64,000 nt of DNA. Origin: Colletotrichum lupini (Eukaryota > Ascomycota > Sordariomycetes > Glomerellales > Glomerellaceae). Below the pieces are notes generated by a model, which was given only the letters and a program-made list of their open reading frames with translations, was not told the origin of the DNA and did no database searches. The DNA is taken from NCBI RefSeq assembly GCF_023278565.1, contig NC_064682.1:2542001-2606000 (forward strand), in the 5' to 3' direction. Every line of letters begins with the position of its first letter. Positions within the stretch are counted from its first letter, which is position 1. A program made the translations under genes and the position numbers. Shown in pieces: positions 1 through 12,279 of this stretch.

Positions 1-3000
1 AATATAAGAGAAATAGGGTATTAATAAGTAAAATGTAGAAAGTTATTATTTTAAAGTGCGTTTTTATTTTTATTATACTTAGGGCAACGATTTCTTTACT
101 TAGGCTAAAACTAATTTTTATAATACTTACTATTAACGTATTAAGTATTACTAATACGATTTTTTATAGCGCTTAGAATTACTCTTTTTTTCTAATTAAC
201 TATTATAATACCCTAGTATTTAGGATAATCCTATAAAAATTATCTAGGCTATACTTTTTACTTACGTAGAATATTTATACGAGCTTAGTATTTAAGGGAT
301 CTAAGTAGTATAAAAAGGACCCTTTTAGCTACCCTTAGATTTACTTAGTATTATATTTTTTTTTTTTAAATATTAAGAGAGATAGCGTTTTTTTTTTTAA
401 TTATTAAGAGAATGGGCTTTAGCTCTATTAAATTTGCCCTTTTAGCTACCTCTATATCCGTTATCTAAAGGACTTTCTTTTATTATTTATAAATAAAAGC
501 TTACTTATTAAAAGCTTTTACTACCTTTTATTCGTTTAGCCTCGTATATCCTCTAGAGGCTAATAGGGCGAAAAAAGAGTAATTAATATCGTCGATTTTA
601 TTATAATTTAATTCGTTAGTATAGGGGGTAAGATTTTTTTTATTTTCTAAATTTCTTATAGGGGGTATATACTTTAGGCTACTATTTTAGCTACTATTAT
701 TAAGTTCTATATTTTTACATTTGCTCTTATATATAATAAAGAATTAGTTAAACTAACGAGGGCTAGTTTTGCTATTTACTACTTTTAACTTTTTATACTA
801 TTCGTACAATTTAGTACGCTCTTTTTCAGAATAGTTATTTAATTAATATTTATCTTTTTTATAAATATAGTATTGCTTTTTTAATTACCCTGTCCGTGAG
901 TTAAATCTTTGCTTATTTAACGAATCTGGGCCTCTTTATTAGCAATTGCCGTATGTAGCCTTTTTTTTTATTATACGTTCGATTAATTTAATATTATTAA
1001 TAAGGGCTATCGTATACCTAGAGGTAGGTTTAGCGTAGTATTTTCGTTTTAATATTAAAGCTAGATCTTAGTTTTAAATAGAGCGTTTTGTAATTTTTAA
1101 GTAACTAGTATAGGGTTATTTTTATTTTTAGTATATACTAAACTGCGGTATAGAGGTATTTAACTTTCCGCTTATTTATTTTTTTATTTAGTTAGGTTTT
1201 TATTAGCTTATTAATTCGATCGATAAGCTTTTTAAGGATTTTTATTTATAATTTACTTTTTATTATCTTAGCTATAGATATAAAAAAAATTACTCGTAGT
1301 TTAGATAAGAGCTCTAAGCTTTTATTATAGGTTTCGAAGCGGCTTTAGATTACGTTAATTATGCTAAGAAAGTCGTTTTAATTAAGATTACGTACTATTT
1401 TATAATAGTAATTAGAGGCTTTATTTACGAGTATAATATTAATTACCGAATAGTATTAGTATTCCCTAATTCCGACTTTTTTATAGTAATTATAAAATAT
1501 TATTAGGGTTTTTTATAAGACTTTATATTTCTCCTTAAATTATAATTTCTTTTTTAAGAAGATCTTTTTAAAGTTTATAAATTACCTCGTATTTACTACT
1601 AGATTTTTAATATTTATATATAATCCTTACGTTACTACGTATTATTAATAACTTCGGGTCGTTTATTTCTTTTTTTATTAACTAATTAGTACTAAATTTT
1701 ATATTAGTAATAGTAATAAGTTATAGATTAAAATAGGCGGAATTATTAATTATTATATTTTTAGTATTATATTTTGCCCCGGTATATGCTTTTATAACGA
1801 TAGATTTTCGTTAGTAATTATAGGGAGAAAATCTAGGTCGTTTATTTTTTTTTTAAATTTATTAAAGCGATTATACGCTCTATTAACTTATGCTTAGTTT
1901 TATAGTATAAATTCTTTTTTTATAATTATTATTATTAGTATTTTATATAGCTTTTGCGATTATAATTATATTAGTAATACCCCTTATTTATAGAAGAATT
2001 TATTAATCACTTTTACGATTTTTAGGCTTACGCTCGCGAACTATTCGTTTAGCTAGTAGCTAAGGTCGTTTATAATTTTATAAAATAGGGGTTACCCCTA
2101 TAGCCCCTTTTTTTTATAAACTTTAATTAAATAGATTAATACTACGTTAATTTACTTACTATTAGGCTAATTTACGATTCTATATATTTATATTCCCTAA
2201 TAGTCCGGGTTAATATTTACTTATTTATAAAGGATTAGGATTTTATTTAGGATTAAGTTTTATTCTCTTTTTTTTTACCCTAATTTACTAAGGGTCGTGC
2301 TCTAGCTTATGCTCGTATTAGTAATTACTAGCGTATTTAATTTTAATAAGGATATATTTAATTTGCGCGTTAATTATAATAAATCCGTACTTTTATTACT
2401 TAACGAATTTATTAAGGTTTAGGAGATTTTTTTTTTTTTTACTATCTCGCTACTACTCTTATTTTTATTATTTTTAGTAATTATTATTACCTTTTTAAAT
2501 TACTAACTATTATACTTACTAAGATCCTTTTTTTTATTTAGTATAAAAAGGTAGGTTTTAGTAGTTCTTTTTTATAATAGTAGTAGTAAATATTTATATT
2601 ATTATAAGAAGATATAATAATTAGTCTTAGGATCTTTACTAGTTACCGATTTCCGCTATCCTATATATTTTTAGTTTTTTAAGCCTCGTGCTCTTTATAA
2701 TCTCTAAATAGCTTTTTTTTTTAACTTACTTTTTTTAGGGCGGTATTCTATAAGAATAGTTGAAAATAGACGTTAAGTAGCTCGTAGAGGAGCTATATAG
2801 GTTATTAAGAACTATATAAGCTATTAAGTATAGTTAATAAAGTTAAGCCCTTTTTTTTATAAAATCGTAGATTTTAAAGACTTGTTAAAAATACTTATTT
2901 ATTACTTATACGTAGTAGGGTTAAATATTTTAAAAATTCTATTTTTTACGGCCTCTTAGTATTTTATTTTATATTTTTTAAGTAGTCTTTTTTATAATTT

Positions 3001-3933
3001 AATTACGGTTAAGTAATTATCGCTCATTAATAATTTTTTTATTATTTAGTTAATTTTTTAAAATTAATAATCTCGTACTGGGAGTTAATATAAAAAAAAG
3101 CCCTTTAGCGGCCCTTTAGAGGATTTCTTTTTTGTTTTAGATCTTCGTTTTCTTAGCCTTTTTTTAGGTTAATAGTAATTTTAGTAAGAGGTCGTAGGAC
3201 TATTTTGGGGTAGCCGCTTTTTTTTTAAGTTAATTTTTAAAATTTATAATATTTTTAACTTGATACTATTAGGACTTCTAAATCCCCTCCTCTTTTATTA
3301 AACCGTTTTTTATATTATATTCCTAAGTAATACCCGGGGGGTAATTAAGGGAGCTATAAGGAGGTTATTTAAATTATAGGCTTAAAATTATACTTATAAA
3401 ATCCTCGTAATAATAAACTTTTTTATATACTATAGATTTGTTAGTTTAATAACTTTTATAGGGTTACTTTTATTACTAAGTAAGAATATTTATATTTAGA
3501 AATCCCTTTTTTTAATCGCGCGGTGCTTTTTTATATTATATTATTAAGCTCGTTTATTATGTTAATTAATTAGGCGGGTAGTCGTTATATAAGTATTTTT
3601 TTTATTAATTTAACTAGTTAATTTTTAATTACGGGCTAGCTATAGAAAAGTTATTTAATAAAAAAGTTACTCGGGGCGATAGTAAAAAGCTAGTTACTTA
3701 AGCGGTTTTATTAATTAACGTAGTTTAACGTAATAAACGTCGACTTTTTATAAGTAATAAAGGGCTATAATTATTTAATTCTATACGGTATTTAAAAATT
3801 ACCTCTTTTTTCGTTTACTTTTATAAAGTTAATTAGTACGAATTTTTTATCCTATATAATATTAAGAGGTTATTTTTTATATATAATAAGATACTTTACC
3901 GATTTATAATAATAGAATTTAACTACTAATTAG
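1..3933 (-). mobile_element. RIP-degraded LTR retrotransposon, copy 1 (5' half, cut by window start)
   Basis: Internal region of a minus-strand copy whose 5' LTR is the shared LTR just downstream in coordinates. It lines up from position 1 onward with the stretch beginning near 7207, and the two run parallel to their LTRs with many single-base differences. CpA and TpG are almost absent and TpA is abundant, as expected after RIP, so every frame is broken by stops. I could not recognise a reverse transcriptase, integrase or gag motif with confidence, so Gypsy versus Copia is left open. The rest of the copy lies outside the window. Confidence 0.85.
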
Positions 3934-4138
3934 TATTAGTATCCTTATTATAGGGTAGTTAGTTCGAACCGTAGTTAATAAAGAGATTAATTAAACTATA
4001 TAAATATTTACGTAGTAGGTATAAAAAAGAAGTTCTAACTATAGGTCAGGCTAGCTATAATAATTATAAATAGAGCCCCTAATTAGCCCCTGCGCAGTTA
4101 GCTATATACTATAGTTAAATTAGATTTTTAATTTAATA
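3934..4138 (-). repeat. Shared 205-bp LTR between tandem element copies 1 and 2
   Basis: Exactly 205 bp, matching the length of the four other LTRs in the window. On the minus strand it starts TATTAA (RIP-altered TGTCGG) and ends ATACTAATA. The sequence above it (4139 onward) is a pyrimidine-rich run, i.e. a polypurine tract on the minus strand, so it is the 3' LTR of copy 2. The sequence below it matches the post-LTR leader of the other copies, so it is also the 5' LTR of copy 1. Confidence 0.88.
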
Positions 4139-7100
4139 CCAACTTTTTTTTTTTTATTAATTTAACTACTATAGTCAGAGGTATAATTTAACCTCGGGCC
4201 CGTTTACTAAGTCGTTTTCTTTTTTCCTTTTTTTTTACTCTTTTTATATAACCTATCTTTTTATTTATATAGTGACTTTTTTACTACTTACGAATTACTT
4301 TAATCCTTTATTTAGTACTACTTTTATAAAAGCGTTTACGAGGTTATTTTTATTATTAATCTAACGGATCTTAAGTATTTTGCGCTTTTTATACGATTAC
4401 CTAAGGGTTATAATATTAATTATAAGCCTCTTTTTTTTTATTATTCTTAATTTAACGAGGTATTTATATAGTGAGTAGGAATTAGTATAGATAACTATTA
4501 GAATAAGTAAAAGGCTAATTTAATTAGTAATTTTTTTAATATTATTAAAATTGCGTAGGAGAGGTTAATATTATTAATCATACTATAAACTTCTAATACT
4601 AGTATATTTTTTATTATTTACTTATTCTTAGTTAATAAGTAGTGGATTATATTACTATATATAGTGAATCCGCTCTTACTTATACTTTTATTAACTAGGA
4701 TAATAATATACCTTAATTACGAAGTAAGGTTATTATTATTTATAAATAACTTATTAATAAAGACGTAGAGCTTATTAGTTATAAGGTCGATTAGGTAGTA
4801 AACGAGACTTTAATTAAGATTCGTTTATTACTATTTAAGCTATTTATTAAGTACCTCAATATTTTATTTAGTTAGATTTATAGCCTACGCTACCCTAATA
4901 TAATTAAAAATTACCTTAAGCTAATAAATACTCATAATATATACCCCTCGCGCGAGCTTAGCTTTATATTACTTTTTAATATTAGTTACGTTTAGATTAA
5001 CGAGGTTAATCTTTTTATTTTACCCCTTTTATTAAAAAATAACGGTTTCTTTTTTAATTATAAGAATCCCGCTATTAAATATTAGGGGGGTATTGATTAT
5101 AAGGACCTCTTTTAGCTTCGTTACGAAGCTTATTTTTTAGAGCTCCTTATCCTTTTTTTTTTATAAAGTTAATATTAAATAGGCCTAATATATTATTAGT
5201 CTATATTCTAACGATTTTAAATTAGTTATTTTTATATTTTATAATTAATAAGTACGGGTCGTATATAGAGGTAACTATTAATAGTTAATTAATATAAAAA
5301 TCGTGGTATGTAGCTTATTAATAGGTGCCCGATTTTATAAGCTTATATAGTAGCTTAAGTACTTTAATAATCGTGCTTTTTAGGTACTTACTAGCTATTC
5401 TTTTTAGTAAATAGGTTAGGATTTTTTTTATAAGCCCTATAGCCGATTAGGTATAGGCCTAGGTAATATTATAGCTTTAAATTTTATATTCTTTTTTCTA
5501 TAGCGATATTATTAATACTATTATTAATCGTTAGCTATAGCGCTATATAGTAGGTAATTGTATAAGTAGCGTCGTTTTTTTAATATTACCATACCCCTAA
5601 ATTACGTATTTAGACTTTTTATATAGCTAGGGTATTCTTTTTTTTTTAATCTTATAAACTATTTATAATTTAAATATGTAGAGGTTTATATATTTTTTTA
5701 GGTTATATAAGATAAATCAATAGACCCCTCGATTACGAAAAGTATTTACTTTAATAAGATTTAATCTTTTATATAGCTTTTTAGTAGTTATAATTATGCT
5801 TTTTTTACGTAGTTTAATTATTAGCTCGAAATTAGCTTTTTTATTATTATATAAAAGGTGTTAATTATTTCGTTATTAGTAATGAATTACTACGTTGGGG
5901 CTTGCTATTATGGTTTTTTACAACGTTTTACTAGTAGTATTAGTACCCTTTTAGTAATTTTTCTTTTTTTGTTATTTGTTAGTATTACTATAACGATTTT
6001 GTTAAGGATAATTCTTTGTACTTTTATTACGGGTTATATAGTTTTTTCTAGCTTTTTTTCTTTTTATAAATTAGAAATTATTTCGTTAGGATTTATATAG
6101 TATAGTTTAATTACTATAATTAATATTTTAAGTAGCTAGTTACGATTTTTTATAATTATATAAGAGCGCTCGTTAATAGAAATTAACTTATATAGCCTAG
6201 CTTATTATTAAGTGATTTTGCGTTATATTTATATATCCGAATTTAGTAATATATTTAGATTATTCCCTATATCGGGCCTATTGCGCGTAGTAATTACTTT
6301 ATTAACTTACTTTTTTATACTTATTTTACGTAGTACCTATATTACTTTTTTAATTACTCGGGCTCGTTAGTTTATACTTAGTAATAGTAGCGAGGCTAAG
6401 GTCGTTTTTAAATATACTCTAAATATTAATAGCGTTAGTATAAGTCCGTTAGGCCTTATAGTATCGTTATAATATTTAAGTACTATTTAGAAGTATTTAT
6501 TATTAATAGAATCCGGATTTTTGTTTTAATAATTTTAAACGCCCTTTTAAATTACTAGTATGCTCTTTTTATTTTTTTGATATTATGGTGCGTTTTGATA
6601 GGTACGATTTTTAGCTATATATTATAGGCTATTATATTATCTTTAAGTTTTATTAATTTAAAGCTAGTACTAGCGTCGGTTCTAATACTATCTAGCGGTC
6701 CTTAGTATATATCGATTTAGCTTTTTTATAGGGCTACTTATACTATTTTTATTTATAAATCCCAGAGGAATTACCCTATTTAGAAGGATATAGTTATATT
6801 AATTATATATAATACTAGCCGACTATTTAAGTAAAAAATATTAATAACGATTTTTTAGTTAAAATTAAGCTTATTACGTAATTTAAATTTAAATTTGCGT
6901 AGGCTCTGCGTATTTATTTAGTATTAGTAATATACTTTTATTAACTACTTTAGCGCCCCTATTTTAATATTATTATTACCTAATTACTTTAGGAAGTTAT
7001 ATAGCCTCGTAACTAATAAGTACCCGAATTTTTAGTATAGTTTTCTAAGCTTATTTTCTATTAGGTAATTAATTAACTTTATATTATTAATAAGTTTTAT

Positions 7101-10100
7101 AAACGTATGCCCCTATTATTATTTAACTATTTTAAAGTACTTACTACTAGAAATTTTATTCTTCGTATTATTAAATATAATACTTAGTCGATCTATATTT
7201 TTTAGATATAAGAGAAATGGGGTATTAATAAGTAAAATATAAAAGGTTATTATTCCGAAGTGCGTTTTTATTTTTATTATACTTGGGGTAACGATCTTTT
7301 TATTTAGGCCGAAATTAATCTTCGTAATACTCGCTATTAACGTATTAAGCGTTACTAATATAATCTTTTATAATACTTAGAATTACCCTTTTTTTTTAGT
7401 TAATTATTATAATACCTTAATGTTTAGGATAATCTTATAGAAATTATTTAGGCCGTACTTTTTACTCGCGTAGAATACTTATACGAGCTTAGTATTTAAG
7501 GGATCTAGGTAGTATAAAAAAGACCCCTTTAGCTACCCCTAGATTTATTTAATTCTATGTTTTTTTTTTAATTATTAAAAGAATAGGCTTTAGCCCTATT
7601 AGATTTGCCTTTTTAGCTATTTCTATATCCGTTATTTAAAGGACTTTCCCTTACTATTCGTAAATAAAAGCCTACTTATTAAAAGTCTTTATTACCCTTT
7701 ATTCGTTTAGTTTTATATATTTTTTAAAAGCTAACGGGGCGAAAAAAGAATAGTTAATATTATCGATTTTATTATAATTTAATTCGTTAGTATAGGGGGT
7801 AAGATCTTTTTATTTTTTAAATTTTTTATAGGGGGTATATGCTTTAAGCTACTATTTTAGCTATTATTACTAAGTTCTATACCCTTAAATTTACCCTTAT
7901 ATATAACGAGGAATTAGTTAAATTGATAAGGGCTAGTTTTACCGTTTACTACCCTCGACTTTTTATACTATTCGTATAATTTAGTATGCTTTTTTTTAGA
8001 GTAGTTATTTAATTAATATTCTTTTTTTATAAATATAGTATTACCTCTTTTGTTACCCTGCCCATAAGTTAAATCTCTACTTATTTAATAAATCTAGGCC
8101 TCTTTATTAGTAATTACCGTATCTAACTTCTTTTTTTATTTTATTATACGTTCGATTAACTTAATATTATTAATGAGGGCCGTTATATATTTAGAAGTAG
8201 GTTTGGCGCGGTATTTTTATTTTAATATTAAAACTAGATTTTAGCTTTAAGTAGAGCGTCTCGTAGTTTTTAGGTAATCAGTATAGGGTTATTTTTATTT
8301 TTAATATACGCTAGATTATAATATAAAGATATCTAATTTTTTATTTATTTATCCCCTTATTTAGCTAGGTTTTTACTAGCTTATTAATTTAATTAATAAG
8401 CTTTTTAAAGATCTTTATTTATAATTTATCCTCTATTATCCTAGTTATAAATATAAAAGAAATCGCTCGTAGCTTAGATAGGAGCTTTAGGTTTTTATTA
8501 TAAGTCTCGAAGCGGCTTCGGATTATATTAATTATGTTAAGAAAGTCGTTTTAATTAAGATTACGTACCGCTTCGTAATAACAATTAGAGGCTTTACTTA
8601 CGAGTATAATATTAATTACCGAATAGTACTAGTATTCTTTAATTCCGACTTTTTTATAATAATTATAAAATATTGTTAGGGTTTTTTATAAGACTTTATA
8701 CTTCTCTTTAAAATATAATTTCTTTTTTAAAAAGATCTTTTTAAAGTTTATAAATTACTTCGTATTTACTATTAAATTTTTAGTATTTATATACGATCTC
8801 TACGTTGTTATATATTATTAATAACTTTAGGTCGTTTACTTTTCTTTTTATTAGCTAATTAGTACTAAATTTCGTGTTAATAGTAGTAATAAGTTATAAA
8901 TCAAAATAAGCAGAATTATCGATTATTATACTTTTAGTATTATATTTTGCTCCGGTATATTCTTTTATAATAATAGATTTCTATTAGTAATTATAGGGAA
9001 GAAAATTAGGTTATTTACTTTTTTTTTAAATTTATTAAAGCGATTATATACTTTATTAACCTATACCTAGTTCTATAGTACGAATTCTTTTTTTATAATT
9101 ATTACTATTAGTATTTCGTATAGCTTTTATAATTATAATTACGCTAGTAATACCCCTCGCTCGTAGAGGAATTTATTAATTACTTTTATAATTTCTAAGC
9201 TTATACTTACGAACTATTCGTCTAGCTAATAACTAAAGTCGTTTATAATCTCGTAGAATAGGGGTTACCTCTATAGCCCCTTTTTTTTATAAACTTTAGT
9301 TAAATAAATTAATACTACGTTAATTTGCTCGCCGTTAGGCTAATTTACGATTTTATATATCTATATCCCCTAATAATCCGGGTTAATATTTACTTATTTA
9401 TAAAGGATTAGGATTCTATTTAGGATCGGGTTTCGTTCTCTTTTTTTTTACCCTAACTTACTAAGGGTCGTGCTTTAGTTTATGCTCGTATTAGTAATTA
9501 TTAGTATATTTAATTTTAATGAGGATATATTTAATTTGCGCACTAGTCGTAATAAATTCGTACTTTTACTACCTAATAAATTTATCGGGGTTTAGGAGAT
9601 TTTTATTTTCTTTTATTATTTTATTATTACTCTCGTTTTTATTATTTTTAGCGATTACTACTACTTTTTTAAATTACTAACTATTATACTTACTAAGATC
9701 CTCTTTTTTATTTAATATAAAAGGGTAGGTTTTAGTAGTTCTTTTTTATAATAATAATAATAAACGTTTATATTATTATAAGAAAATATAATAATTAGTC
9801 TTAAGATCTTTATTAGTTACTAATTTTCGCTATTTTATATACTTCTAGCTTTTTAAGCCTCGTACTCTTTATAATTTCTAAATAGCTTCTTTTTTTAATT
9901 TACTTTTTTTAAGGTAGTATTTTATAAGAATAGTTAAAAGTAAATACTAAGTAGCTCGTAAAAGAGCTATATAAGCTATTAAGAACTATATAGGCCGTTA
10001 AGTACGGTTAACGAAGTTAAGCCCTCTTTTTTATAAAATTATAGATTTTAAAAATTTATTAAAAATGCTTATTTATTACTCGTACGTAGTAGGGTTAAAT

Positions 10101-11111
10101 ATTTTAAAGGTTTTATTTTTTACGGCCTCTTAGTACTTTATTTTATATTTTTTAAGTAGTTTTTTTTATAGCTTAATTACGGTTAGGTAATTATCGTTTA
10201 TTAACGATCTTTTTTATTACTTAGTTAATTTTTTAAAATTAATAATCTCGCGCCGGGAGCTAATATAAAAAGAAGCTTTTTAGTAGCCCTCTAAAAGATT
10301 TTCTTTTTTTTTTAAAAATCCTCGTTTTTTTAGCTTTTTTTTTAGGCTAATAGTAATTCTAACGAGAGGTTATAGGATTATTTTAAAGTAGCCGCTTTTT
10401 TTTAAATTAATTTTTAAGATTTATAATATTCTTAACTCGATACTATTAGGACCTCTAAATCCCCTCTTTTTTTATTAAACTATTCCCTATATTATATTTT
10501 TAAATAATACCTAGGGGGTAGTTAAGGGAGCTATAAAGAGGTCGTTTAGATTACGGGTTTAAAGTCGTACTTATAAAATTCTTATAATAATAGATTTTTT
10601 TTTATATTATAAATCTCTTAGTTCAATAACTTTTATAAGGTTATTTTTATTACTAAATAAGAATATTTACGTTTAGAGATCTTTTTTTTTAATTACGTAG
10701 TGCTTTTTTATATTATATTATTAAGCTCGTTTATTATATTAATTAATTAGGTAAGTAGTTATTATATAAGTATTTTCTTTTATTAATTTAACTAGTTAAT
10801 TTTTAATTACGGGCTAGCTATAGAAAAGTCGTTTAGTAAAAAAGCTACTCGGGGTAATAGTAAAAAGCTAGTTACTTAAGCGGTTTTATTAATTAACATA
10901 GTTTAACGTAGTAAACGTCGACTTTTTATAAGTAGTAAAGGGCTATAATTACTTAATTCCGTATAGTATTTAAAAATTACCTCTTTTTTTATTTATTTTT
11001 ATAAAGTTAATTAGTACGAATCTTTTATCCCGTACGGTATTAAAAAGTCGTTTTTTTTACGTAGCGAGATACTTTACTAATTTATAATAATAGAATTTAA
11101 CTACTAATTAG

Positions 11112-11316
11112 TATTAATATTCTTATTATAAAGTAGTTAGTTCGAACCGTAATTAACAAAGAGATTAATTAAATTATATAAATATTTACGTAATAAGTAT
11201 AAAAAAGAGGTTTTAACTATAAGTTAGGCTAGCTATAATAATTCTAAATAAGGCCCCTAATTAGCCCCTGCGCAGTTAGCTATATGCCGCGGTCGAATTA
11301 GACTTTTAATTCGATA
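11112..11316 (-). repeat. 5' LTR of copy 2
   Basis: 205 bp. Read on the minus strand it opens TATCGA and closes GAATATTAATA, alignable along its length with the other LTRs. Its outer edge at 11316 abuts non-repetitive host DNA. The matching target duplication would lie at the far end of copy 1, outside the window. Confidence 0.87.
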
Positions 11317-12074
11317 TTACTATTTACTCTAAGCTATAAATAACGAACTAACGTAAAGGATATTTAAAAAACTTTAAGTGCTAATAAAATCGTAAATCTT
11401 AGCTATTTAGAAATAGATTTTCCTTTAGCTATTTAAAAATCTAAATAGTCTATATAAGCTAGCTGGTAAGAGCCTTGCCCGGTCTCGTTTTATAGCTATA
11501 GTATAACGTTGGGCGGCGGCTTAGTATCGGGCATTACGCCGCGTGTTATAGTCTATATTATTGAACCGTATAGTGAAATTCGATTAGCTACCGCACGTAA
11601 GCTATAGCCGGTCGTTTCTTGCTGCCTATAGCAAACGGGTAAGAATGGGGCTGATGATGTTGGTTGTTGTATCCGTAGCTTGGCTGAGCTTGGCTCTGTA
11701 AGCGACTTTAGAAGACAAGGTCATAAGATAGGGGCGGGCACTGGTATAGGCTCCATTTACGGTAATCCATGACTTGGTACGTTCTCGCTTCGCGTGTAGA
11801 TATTATATATTGTCTGTGGATTCGCCTTTTTGTGTTTTCGGCGACTAATTTGACTTGCCTTTTCCAAATGCATGCCCGCTGGACACACCGCAGTCGGGCG
11901 ACAGCCAAGGTGACACTACTTTAGCCGGGCTAGCCATGTGTTATAACAGTATTGCTTCTGTGCTCTCAGCCTCGAGGATCCCACTTATACTCGAGAGTCC
12001 CGTGGTATCTACGTGGGTTTTCCAATTTAGGACTTTAGGGTCGCCCCTGATGTACATCGTCAGCACTAAGTAGT
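11317..12074. other. Host-DNA island between two divergent retroelements
   Basis: 758 bp of non-element DNA between the outer edges of two 5' LTRs that point away from each other. The first ~150 bp are AT-rich, as if RIP had leaked from the adjacent element, and the rest has normal base composition. Short open frames of 66 codons (minus, 11708-11908) and 72 codons (plus, 11855-12073) overlap each other and match nothing I recognise. No gene is called. Confidence 0.6.
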
Positions 12075-12279
12075 TATCAGATTAGAAGTCTAATTTAACC
12101 GCAGCATATAGCCGACTACGCAGGGGCCAATTAGGGGCCCTATTTATAATTATTATAGCTAGCCTAACCTATAATTAGAACCTCCTTTTTATACTTACTA
12201 CGTAAATATTTATATAATTTAATTAATCTTTTTATTAACTATGGTTTAAACTAATTATTTTATAATAAGGATACTAATA
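12075..12279 (+). repeat. 5' LTR of copy 3
   Basis: 205 bp, opening TATCAG (RIP form of TGTCGG seen intact at 60988) and closing ATACTAATA (RIP form of a CA end). It is preceded by the target duplication GTAGT. Confidence 0.9.

Larger units (their letters stand above)
3934..11316 (-). mobile_element. RIP-degraded LTR retrotransposon, copy 2 (full length, 7383 bp)
   Basis: A full-length minus-strand copy bounded by LTRs at 11112-11316 (5') and 3934-4138 (3', shared with copy 1). It carries neither of the two nested insertions present in the plus-strand copy, so it defines the uninterrupted element length of about 7.4 kb. Codons are destroyed by C-to-T and G-to-A changes in CpA context. The 80-codon open frame at 5858-6100 on the opposite strand is a hydrophobic low-complexity artefact of AT-rich DNA and not a gene. 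Confidence 0.88.

Noticed and set aside
5858..6100. 80-codon hydrophobic open frame
   Set aside because: Lies inside the RIP-degraded element; the apparent membrane character comes from AT-rich low-complexity sequence, and the other copies do not keep it.
11751..11762. 12-mer CTCCATTTACGG shared with 21182-21193
   Set aside because: Similarity fades quickly on both sides; it may hint at a decayed shared element flanking copy 3 but is too short to call.
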